Shown here: positions 1 through 5,486 of the stretch, one piece after another
Position numbering within the stretch: the first letter of the stretch is position 1
Layout of the letters: every line of letters starts with the position of its first letter
From: an uncultured Lachnospiraceae bacterium
GTDB lineage: Bacteria; Bacillota_A; Clostridia; Lachnospirales; Lachnospiraceae
DNA length: 16,365 nucleotides
Assembly (NCBI GenBank): GCA_905207905.1
Contig: CAJLNC010000058.1
Coordinates: 1 to 16,365 of the forward strand
Reading direction: 5' to 3'
Made by a program: the position numbers and the translations under genes
Notes under the pieces: model-generated
The model's database searches: none
The model's input: the letters and a program-made list of their open reading frames with translations, nothing else
Told to the model about the DNA's origin: nothing

Positions 1-200
1 AGTTTGAGTGCCTTATACACTCTCGGATTGCCCTGTACCACCACATCCTGATTCAAACAGCGGCGGTAACAGTATTCCTGTTTTGGCAATCCCGATAAGG
101 CAACCGCCTTGTTAATAAGTTCATTTTCTTCGGGAGATACCCGAAACCCTACCGTAATGTTTCTCCAACGATTTTTGTTATCCCTGTTCTTAGCTGACAT
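1..200 (-). CDS. MobC-like / ribbon-helix-helix relaxosome accessory protein, partial
   Basis: The start ATG is at 200 and the reading frame runs off the left edge, leaving 66 codons. The visible N-terminus starts MSAKNRDNKNRWRNITVGFR and continues with VSPEENELINKAVALSGL, the pattern of ribbon-helix-helix proteins annotated as plasmid mobilisation or MobC proteins: a basic lead, a beta strand, then two helices. Such proteins help a relaxase bind oriT. The start overlaps the integrase stop by 11 bp and a GGAGAGG-type site lies inside the integrase end, so the two are probably translationally coupled. A generic RHH regulator is the main alternative; the missing C-terminus would decide. Confidence 0.6.
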   Translation of the reverse strand, partial: MSAKNRDNKNRWRNITVGFRVSPEENELINKAVALSGLPKQEYCYRRCLNQDVVVQGNPRVYKALK

Positions 201-1281
201 TTTCAACCTCTCCTTTCCCTAAATCATCTAATCTATCTGCCATTTCCGTCTGTTTTGACGGGAACAGATGAGCGTACTGGTAAGTGATGTCAATGCTTTC
301 ATGCCCCACACGGTCTGCAATCGCCACCGCTGAAAAGCCCATATCAATGAGCAAACTTATATGACTGTGACGGAGATCGTGAATGCGGATACGCTTTACC
401 CCTGCGGCATTTGCCCCTCTGTCCATCTCGTGATGGAGATAACTTTTTGTGACTGTAAAGATACGGTCTTTCTTCTTTAATCCGTAAAGCATACTCAGAT
501 ATTCCTGCATTTCCTCACAAAGAAACTTCGGCATTTTGATCATGCGGTTGCTTTTCTTTGTTTTCGGTGTGGTAATCACATCTTCTCCGTGTAGCCGCTG
601 ATAAGATTTATTGATTCTGACGGTTTCTTTCTCAAAATCGAAATCGGCTGCGGTCAGTGCAAGAAGTTCTCCTTCTCGGATACCGCACCAATAGAGCATT
701 TCAAAAGCGTAAAAGGAAACTGGTTTGTCCATCATTTCAAAAGAGAATTTCTTGTATTCTTCTTTTGTCCAAAACAGCATTTCCTTGTGTTCCTCACTTC
801 CCATATTTCCTACTTTTGCGGCAGGATTGGAACGCAGCTCATAGTAACGTACCGCATGATTAAATATGGCTGACAGTTGATTGTGCAGCGTTTTTAGATA
901 GGTCTGTGAGTATGGCTTTTTCTTCTCATCCCGATAGGCAAGCAGTTCATTCTGCCATGTGATAATCTCTTTTGTGGAAATCTCGCTAATCCTTAACTTT
1001 CCGAAATACGGAAGTATCTTCGTGCGGATGATATGCTCCTTTGTCAGCCATGTGTTCTCCTTCAGACGTGTTTTCACATCCCGGATATACAATTCGGTAA
1101 AGGCTTCAAAACTCATATCAAGGTCAGAAGCATTCTGTAACTGGAACATCCGCTCCCATTCCTGTGCTTCTTTCTTGGTAGCAAAACCACGTTTACATTT
1201 CTGCCTACGCTCGCCTTTCCAGTTCACATACCTTGCCATCACATACCATGTTCCATTGTCCTCATTCTTAAATACCGGCAT
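190..1281 (-). CDS. int: Tyrosine recombinase / integrase of the element
   Basis: This 363-aa integrase should catalyse integration and excision of the element. Residues 1-50 look like an AP2-like arm-binding domain (GTWYVMARYVNWKGERRQKC). Residues 55-150 are the SAM-like core-binding domain, and 165-345 the catalytic domain. Visible catalytic residues are R202 (CGIREGELLAL), H301 and R304 (HDLRHSH), H327 (GHESI) and the nucleophile Y336 (TYQYAHLF); a lysine near 240 fits the beta-hairpin Lys. Length is normal for Tn916-like and phage-like integrases and nothing is missing. An AAGGAGG site precedes the ATG by 7 bases. The start shares one base with the upstream excisionase-like stop (TAATG), implying coupled expression from the promoter at 1517-1545. 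Confidence 0.95.
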   Translation of the reverse strand: MPVFKNEDNGTWYVMARYVNWKGERRQKCKRGFATKKEAQEWERMFQLQNASDLDMSFEAFTELYIRDVKTRLKENTWLTKEHIIRTKILPYFGKLRISEISTKEIITWQNELLAYRDEKKKPYSQTYLKTLHNQLSAIFNHAVRYYELRSNPAAKVGNMGSEEHKEMLFWTKEEYKKFSFEMMDKPVSFYAFEMLYWCGIREGELLALTAADFDFEKETVRINKSYQRLHGEDVITTPKTKKSNRMIKMPKFLCEEMQEYLSMLYGLKKKDRIFTVTKSYLHHEMDRGANAAGVKRIRIHDLRHSHISLLIDMGFSAVAIADRVGHESIDITYQYAHLFPSKQTEMADRLDDLGKGEVENVS

Positions 1282-1469
1282 TATTTTTCCTCCTTTCCTG
1301 CTCCGTAGAGCCTTTCATAGAAATACTGGCGGTTCACACGCCCCGCAATCGTAATAAAGCCCTTTTCTTTCAATTCCTCATTCAACTGTCGAATTAACTT
1401 ATAGGCATAAGGCTTTGATACGCTTAGTTCCTGTGCCACTTCTCCGGCACGAATAAATTTGTTATCCAT
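1281..1469 (-). CDS. xis: Excisionase-like small winged-helix/HTH protein
   Basis: A 62-aa basic protein immediately upstream of the integrase, sharing one base with it. Residues 6-30 (RAGEVAQELSVSKPYAYKLI) form a MerR/excisionase-type helix-turn-helix, followed by a short wing (GFITIAGRVNRQYFYERLYG). Small proteins of this type next to integrases act as directionality factors, or as DNA-binding accessory proteins in clostridial elements. A GGAGG site lies about 7 bases before the ATG. The role in excision is inferred from position and fold; a purely regulatory role is possible. Confidence 0.75.
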   Translation of the reverse strand: MDNKFIRAGEVAQELSVSKPYAYKLIRQLNEELKEKGFITIAGRVNRQYFYERLYGAGKEEK

Positions 1470-1488
1470 AGATTGCCCTCCTTCTTTT

Positions 1489-1616
1489 CTAAACTTATTT
1501 GCTTAATTTCGAATTCATTATACTAAGCATATTTGCTTGTGTCAAGCGGTTTTTTGAAAAATATTAAACTTTTTTGTTTTGTATTATCTTGACTTCTCCT
1601 AAACATATCTGCTATA
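1489..1616. promoter_or_regulatory. Four-copy operator-like repeat between divergent promoters
   Basis: Four related 18-bp boxes begin at 1489, 1523, 1564 and 1599: CTAAACTTATTTGCTTAA, CTAAGCATATTTGCTTGT, TTAAACTTTTTTGTTTTG and CTAAACATATCTGCTATA. Each contains an AARC-N6-GYTT imperfect dyad (the last box ends GCTA); box 2 has a perfect AAGCA-N4-TGCTT. Starts are 34, 41 and 35 bp apart. Box 2 fills the leftward promoter spacer, box 4 covers the rightward spacer and part of its -10, and box 1 lies just downstream of the leftward start. The obvious binder is the XRE regulator encoded at 1650; that link is inferred. Confidence 0.6.
1517..1545 (-). promoter_or_regulatory. Promoter of the xis-int-mob operon
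   Basis: On the minus strand a perfect consensus -35 TTGACA (1540-1545) and -10 TATAAT (1517-1522) are separated by exactly 17 bp. Transcription should start near 1510, about 40 bases before the excisionase start. The entire spacer is filled by one of the operator-like boxes (1523-1540), so a bound repressor would block polymerase directly. Confidence 0.85.
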
Positions 1617-1618
1617 CT
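1589..1618 (+). promoter_or_regulatory. Promoter of the XRE regulator gene
   Basis: -35 TTGACT (1589-1594) and -10 TATACT (1613-1618) are 18 bp apart. The predicted transcript starts about 25 bases before the coding region. An operator-like box at 1599-1616 overlaps the spacer and -10, suggesting autorepression. Confidence 0.7.
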
Positions 1619-1649
1619 GATTACACTACATATACAAGGAGCGATGATG

Positions 1650-2183
1650 ATGGCTATTGGAGAAAGAATACATTTTTTCCGCATTCTGCGTGGAATGACA
1701 CAAAAATATCTTGGTACGATTGTCGGTTTTCCTGAACGAAGTGCTGATGTACGTTTAGCTCAATATGAAACAGGAACAAGAAAACCGAAGGCGGAACTTA
1801 CTGCTGCATTGGCACAGGCACTTGATGTTTCCCCTCATGCCCTCGATGTACCTGACATTGACAGCTATATCGGACTGATGCACACTTTGTTTACCCTTGA
1901 AGATCTGTATGGTCTGACTGTCAGCGAAGCAGACGGAGAAATCTGTCTGAAAGTCAACAAGGAAAAAGGAAAAAACGCCCACGAACTACTAAAAATGCTC
2001 TATGCTTGGAAAGAGCAGGCGGACAAGTTATCTTCCGAAGAAATCAGCAGGGAAGAATACGATAACTGGCGTTACCACTATCCGAAGTTCGATACCACAC
2101 AGAGATGGGCAAAAGTACCCTCACAGGAACTTAGTGACGCTTTGGTTGAAATGTTCAAAGACCAACTCAAACCAGATAAATAA
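1650..2183 (+). CDS. XRE-family HTH regulator of the element
   Basis: The protein is 177 aa from ATG 1650. Three consecutive ATGs occur at 1644, 1647 and 1650; the AAGGAG site at 1636-1641 is only 2 bases from the first but 8 from the third, so 1650 is preferred. Residues 2-65 form a Cro/cI-type HTH (GERIHFFRILRGMTQKYLG and AQYETGTRKPKAEL), with a 7-8 residue insertion (GFPERSADV) typical of this clostridial-element group. The C-terminal half is acidic and helical without a recognised enzymatic motif; no ImmR-type protease partner is visible. It is divergent from xis-int and probably sets the lysogeny-like switch through the boxes at 1489-1616. It faces guaA, so the two genes converge. Confidence 0.85.
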   Translation: MAIGERIHFFRILRGMTQKYLGTIVGFPERSADVRLAQYETGTRKPKAELTAALAQALDVSPHALDVPDIDSYIGLMHTLFTLEDLYGLTVSEADGEICLKVNKEKGKNAHELLKMLYAWKEQADKLSSEEISREEYDNWRYHYPKFDTTQRWAKVPSQELSDALVEMFKDQLKPDK

Positions 2184-2196
2184 AGACGACAAAAAA

Positions 2197-2231
2197 CCCT
2201 TAGCCATGAGTTTCATACCCACAGCTAAGGG
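2197..2231 (+). terminator. Hairpin after the XRE regulator
   Basis: An 8-bp perfect stem, CCCTTAGC (2197-2204) with GCTAAGGG (2224-2231), starts 13 bases after the regulator stop. The following bases CTTAGTTT are only weakly U-rich, and the A-rich run before it would give a U run on the minus strand. It may therefore also stop leftward transcripts entering the element from guaA. Confidence 0.5.
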
Positions 2232-2330
2232 CTTAGTTTATAATATGGATTTATTTGTTGCACAACCACCTGTCAATCATTCTTTAACCGCAAAACCATT
2301 GGATTACAAGAATAATGGCTCTTATGCAAC

Positions 2331-2393
2331 TGTTATCAATTTGTTATCAAAAGACTTCTTGAAGTGCCGCAAACCCGCATAAACACTGGGTTT
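2331..2393. repeat. Paired 9-bp direct repeats and small dyad at the element end
   Basis: TGTTATCAA occurs at 2331-2339 and 2342-2350 (11-bp period, one helical turn), 60-90 bp from the guaA end. Short direct repeats at this distance from a crossover site resemble integrase arm-type binding sites. A dyad AAACCC (2371-2376) / GGGTTT (2388-2393) followed by more T lies beside them and could be a weak terminator or a recombination-complex site. The noncoding stretch 2184-2408 otherwise shows no gene. Confidence 0.45.
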
Positions 2394-2408
2394 TTACGAT
2401 ACTCCAAC

Positions 2409-2420
2409 TTATTCAAACTC
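2409..2420. other. Probable attachment-site core at the guaA 3' end
   Basis: On the minus strand the last codons of guaA read GAGTTTGAATAA, equivalent to the guaA end used as core by Tn5801-type elements. The element's noncoding end begins right after the stop. Insertion here restores an intact guaA end, as observed. The exact crossover is not fixed because the second copy, expected left of the window, is not visible. Confidence 0.5.
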
Positions 2421-3701
2421 TATGGTTGCCGGCGGCTTAGGTGACATATCGTAGCATACCCGATTCACATTCTCCACCTCTGCAAGGATCCGCTCTGTAA
2501 TCTTCTGAAGTACCTCCCAATCTACCCGCTCAATGGTGGCGCTCATAGCGTCAATAGTATTGATGGCGCGGATGATCACCATATATTCAAAACATCTCGC
2601 ATGATTCTTCATGCCTACAGACTTGAAATCCGGCACTACAGTAAAGTACTGCCATACCTTCTTATCCAAGCCTGCCTTCGCAAATTCTTCCCGCAAAATG
2701 GCATCGGATTCTCTCACTGCCTCTAAACGATCTCTGGTAATGGCTCCCAGACAACGAACCCCAAGTCCCGGTCCCGGGAAGGGCTGACGATAGACCATCT
2801 CCGCCGGAAGCCCCAGCTCCAGGCCGCAGGCCCGCACTTCATCCTTAAACAGCTGTTTTAAAGGCTCCACCAATTCAAACTGCAGATCCTCAGGCAATCC
2901 GCCTACGTTGTGATGAGATTTTACCATTTTAGCTGTCTTGGTTCCACTCTCAATAATATCCGGATAGATGGTTCCCTGCCCCAGGAAATCAATTCCCTCC
3001 AGCTTTCTTGCTTCCTCTTCGAATACCCGGATGAACTCTCCTCCAATGATCTTTCGCTTCTGCTCCGGATCTGCCACATTTTCCAGCTTGGTAAGGAAAC
3101 GTTCGGTTGCATCTACATAAATCAGGTTAGCATGAAGCTGATTCCGAAATACCTCTACTACACTCTCTGACTCATTTTTACGCATCAGACCATGGTTGAC
3201 ATGAACGCATACCAACTGCTGCCCAATGGCCTTGATCAGCAAAGCTGCCACGACAGAGGAATCTACTCCACCAGAGAGGGCCAGCAGCACCTTACGGTTT
3301 CCTACCTGCTTTCGGATCAGTTCCACCTGGTCTTCAATAAAGTTCTTCATATTCCAGTTTGCCTCTGCATGACACTGACGGAACACAAAATCTCTAAGTT
3401 CTTCTTCCTTTGGAAGCTGCTGGTACTTTTTTTCACATTGGGAGGAAGGATAATCTACAGAGATCACTGGATATCCCCAGTCATAAAGCTCCGGACGCAC
3501 TTCAACAGCAACTCCGTCAACTATGCGGTTTTCTCCCCCGTTTAAAATAATGCCTTTCACATTGTCTAGTTTCTGAATTTCTTCCTGGGTAATATCGTGG
3601 GGATGAATTTCACTGTAAACCCCTAAATCCCGAATCTGTCGAGCGAGAACCGTGTTTTCTGTACTTCCAAGATCCAGAATTACAATCATATCCTGTTTCA
3701 T
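2409..3701 (-). CDS. guaA: GMP synthase with degenerate, shortened glutamine amidotransferase domain
   Basis: GMP synthase converts XMP to GMP with ATP and an amino donor. The start chosen is ATG 3701, 7 bases after AAAGGAG; an upstream in-frame ATG at 3749 lacks such a site. The 430-aa product is clearly shorter than the usual ~510 aa. The ATP pyrophosphatase half is intact: P-loop SGGVDSS near 143-149, GQGTIYPD, HHNVGGLP, QPFPGPGLGVR, and the C-terminal dimerisation end SPKPPATIEFE. The N-terminal half keeps the GATase start (ILDLG, LARQIRDLGVYSEI, GIILNGGEN), but where the nucleophile motif GICYG is expected it reads SVDYPSS (Cys to Asp). It then jumps to the linker LRDFVFRQC, so the catalytic His and Glu region is gone. 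It probably uses free ammonia or a separate glutaminase. It is the likely insertion target of the element. Confidence 0.93.
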   Translation of the reverse strand: MKQDMIVILDLGSTENTVLARQIRDLGVYSEIHPHDITQEEIQKLDNVKGIILNGGENRIVDGVAVEVRPELYDWGYPVISVDYPSSQCEKKYQQLPKEEELRDFVFRQCHAEANWNMKNFIEDQVELIRKQVGNRKVLLALSGGVDSSVVAALLIKAIGQQLVCVHVNHGLMRKNESESVVEVFRNQLHANLIYVDATERFLTKLENVADPEQKRKIIGGEFIRVFEEEARKLEGIDFLGQGTIYPDIIESGTKTAKMVKSHHNVGGLPEDLQFELVEPLKQLFKDEVRACGLELGLPAEMVYRQPFPGPGLGVRCLGAITRDRLEAVRESDAILREEFAKAGLDKKVWQYFTVVPDFKSVGMKNHARCFEYMVIIRAINTIDAMSATIERVDWEVLQKITERILAEVENVNRVCYDMSPKPPATIEFE

Positions 3702-3802
3702 GTGTTTTCTCCTTTTTTGTATGAAATTATGCTTTGCGCCGGGACACAATTTGTGCTGTTTTGTACTGTTTCCTACGAAGTTTTCGCTGCGTCTGGCGGC
3801 TT

Positions 3803-3827
3803 GTGTTCCTTAAGTGTTCCTATTATA
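3803..3827 (-). promoter_or_regulatory. guaA promoter with tandem 8-bp repeats at the start site
   Basis: On the minus strand an extended -10, TGATATAAT (TATAAT at 3822-3827), is followed by AGGAACAC-TTA-AGGAACAC (3814-3821 and 3803-3810), an exact 8-bp repeat with 11-bp period spanning the likely start. The -35 is weak (AAGACT at 3845-3850), consistent with an extended -10 promoter. The leader is about 115 bases; a GCACAAATTGTG-like dyad lies within it. No G-box, PRPP or guanidine riboswitch signature was recognised. Confidence 0.5.
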
Positions 3828-3906
3828 TCACGTCTTTGCTGAAAAGTCTTTACAGAAAATTCATGAGAATTTCGTTTTTTCTGTTTCTTCTGTTTAGAAA
3901 AAGATG

Positions 3907-3933
3907 TATAATGATGGTAAATATTACTATACT
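3907..3933 (+). promoter_or_regulatory. Possible promoter region of the TIR-like gene
   Basis: Two -10-like hexamers occur upstream of the gene at 3956: TATAAT at 3907-3912 and TATACT at 3928-3933. Neither has a convincing -35. The gene has its own GAGGAA ribosome site at 3943-3948. Transcription is divergent from guaA. Confidence 0.3.
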
Positions 3934-3955
3934 ATTTTAAGCGAGGAACGGTCAG

Positions 3956-4768
3956 ATGAAAAAAACGCTCAAAAAAGGTCCCATTTTGTGTACTGCAGGC
4001 CCTCATCAGGGACGTATCGGTTATCTGGATGATTTTGGTATGGACTGCACCCTTTGTCCGGAAATCTGCTGCGTAAAAATTTGCGAACGCAGCCGGGAAA
4101 GCTGCAGCTCCTGCACTGATCTCCTGAAAAAACATGGTGCCTGCCCGGCTATGGCCATCGTCTATTTCGGCAGGATACCGTTCTGCTCTGAATATGTCTT
4201 TCTTCCAGTGGAGCACTGCACAAATGAAATTTCTCCCAGGGAACTGGTCTTTCGGATTCTCGCTCTGGAAGAGCAGCTTGGCCGGATGAGCGCCAATAAA
4301 AAGAAGGCCCTCCTTTTCCAGGAATTAGAGTACGCCCGATCTCTGCTTTATGAATACACCCTGCTCTCTGCCTTTTCCAACAGTTCCGGAAAAAATCTTC
4401 TGCTTGGTCCTCAAAGCAACGGAGCGATCTCCGCCAGAATTTACAGCGATCTCATCGGTCTGGGACACCGGCCCTGGATTCTGGGATGGACAGAATCCCT
4501 GCTTTCATCCGCTTCCCTGCCGCTGCAGGAGGGTCTTACCCGAGCCGATGCTGTACTCTTTTTCCTGTCATCCGACACGGTACACTTCCTGGAACGCCAC
4601 CCTCAGCAGAGAGCATTCTTTCAAAAACTGTTCCGCTGCGGCGCTCCCTGCATCGCTCTCCTTCTGGAACCCTGCAAGATGCCTGCCTATTTACCGGATA
4701 AAAATCCCATAAAGTTTTTCCGAAATTATGAAGAAGGCTTTAAACTCCTTCTGGAACGGCTTTCCTAA
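3956..4768 (+). CDS. Cys-cluster protein with a diverged C-terminal TIR-like domain
   Basis: This is a 270-aa soluble protein. Residues 8-24 (GPILCTAGPHQGRIGYLDD) and 66-84 (MAIVYFG, EYVFLPVEH) look like the strands of a small SH3/KOW-type barrel. Inserted between them is a cysteine cluster: C31, C34, C38, C39, C43, C50, C53 and C63, with C12, C77 and C88 outside, which could bind zinc or an Fe-S cluster. A charged helical linker spans 94-140. Residues 146-269 follow TIR order: strand NLLLGPQ, helix ARIYSDLIGLG, RPWILGWTES, helix LPLQEGLTRA, strand DAVLFFLSS, strand PCIALLLEPCKMPAYL, and FFRNYEEGFKLLLERL. The position where NADase TIRs carry the catalytic Glu appears to be Q217, so enzymatic activity is doubtful. 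Function is unknown; sensing or scaffold roles are possible. The TIR call is from pattern only. Confidence 0.6.
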   Translation: MKKTLKKGPILCTAGPHQGRIGYLDDFGMDCTLCPEICCVKICERSRESCSSCTDLLKKHGACPAMAIVYFGRIPFCSEYVFLPVEHCTNEISPRELVFRILALEEQLGRMSANKKKALLFQELEYARSLLYEYTLLSAFSNSSGKNLLLGPQSNGAISARIYSDLIGLGHRPWILGWTESLLSSASLPLQEGLTRADAVLFFLSSDTVHFLERHPQQRAFFQKLFRCGAPCIALLLEPCKMPAYLPDKNPIKFFRNYEEGFKLLLERLS

Positions 4769-4882
4769 ACCTGAGCAGTTTCTCTGCACCCTTCAGACCG
4801 CCTCCCGCTCTGTTTGGCCTGCGCCTTTTTGCCTTCACACCCCTGCCCTGGCAAAGAAAACCTGCAGAAGCAGATCCGGTTC

Positions 4883-5299
4883 CTATTCCAGGCACTGTTC
4901 CTTTTCATATACCTGATCCAGCACAGCTGCCACCTTACAGACGGTAAGATAACAGCGTTCCTCCTTTGTATAAAACTGAGGCTTCAAGCGATGGCAATCC
5001 TCTGATCCAAACTCCTGCTGCACATTTTCCACAAACTCTTTTGTCATTTTCATAAGCTTGGGGCTGGTATGGCCCCCAACGCCCTCCACAAATTTGCAGC
5101 TGAGGGCCGCGCATCCCCCGGTAACGGCTCCGCAGACGCTTCCGCATCCCATTCCCCCGCCAAATCCGGCCATTACTTTCACGGTTTCCGGTGGAAGCTG
5201 GATTCCCCAGGCCTCCACTGCCGCACTGAATACCGCCTCTGCACAATTGTAGTTCGTCTCTTTATAGTATTTTTCCAGATAATCTACGGCCTTTCCCAT
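4883..5299 (-). CDS. C_GCAxxG_C_C family (putative redox) protein
   Basis: Start ATG 5299 (MGKAVDYLEKYYKE) lies 8 bases after AAGGAGG; longer upstream readings lack a site. The 138-aa soluble protein has the family's cysteine pattern: NYNCAEAVF (C19), GGGMGCGSVCGAVTGGCAAL (C52, C56, C63), C68, then C102, C116 (ERCYLTVC), C121 and C136. The family is widespread in anaerobes and often sits near transport or redox genes. The paired cysteines suggest metal or persulfide redox chemistry, but the biochemical role is unestablished. The MATE gene is upstream in the same direction, 187 bp away, so co-transcription is possible, although palindromes at 5348-5374 suggest a separate control point. Confidence 0.8.
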   Translation of the reverse strand: MGKAVDYLEKYYKETNYNCAEAVFSAAVEAWGIQLPPETVKVMAGFGGGMGCGSVCGAVTGGCAALSCKFVEGVGGHTSPKLMKMTKEFVENVQQEFGSEDCHRLKPQFYTKEERCYLTVCKVAAVLDQVYEKEQCLE

Positions 5300-5347
5300 A
5301 CTCGTTTCCTCCTTTGTATCATAAACCTTCTTTATCTGCAATATCAT

Positions 5348-5374
5348 CCAGGAAACTCCTGGCAAGATCTTGCC
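5348..5374. promoter_or_regulatory. Two adjoining palindromes upstream of the C_GCAxxG_C_C gene
   Basis: CCAGGA-AAC-TCCTGG (5348-5362) is a perfect 6-bp inverted repeat. It overlaps by two bases the perfect 14-bp palindrome GGCAAGATCTTGCC (5361-5374). They lie 49-75 bases before the coding start and after the MATE stop. They could be an operator, a short terminator or a processing hairpin. A poor promoter reading (TTGCCA, 16 bp, TATTGC on the minus strand) runs through them. Confidence 0.4.
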
Positions 5375-5486
5375 TTTCATTTTCTCAGCTGCCTCAAAGC
5401 TGCAGCAGAACTCATCCTATACCCAAAGCAACTCCCTGCTTTCTGGTTTGCTTCTCTATCACCCTTTGCTTCATACCTGCGTTCCC

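Larger units (their letters stand above)
1..2420. mobile_element. Integrative element (ICE or IME), guaA-proximal end, partial
   Basis: The region holds a relaxosome-type protein, a tyrosine integrase, a small excisionase-like protein and a divergent XRE regulator, which is the recombination and control module of integrative conjugative or mobilisable elements. It stops at the 3' end of guaA, an established integration site for tyrosine-recombinase elements (Tn5801-type elements of Gram-positives use it). The module is more AT-rich than the genes to the right. The other end, the relaxase and any cargo lie left of the window, so ICE and IME cannot be told apart here. The right boundary is inferred from the guaA end; no second att copy is visible. 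Confidence 0.8.
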
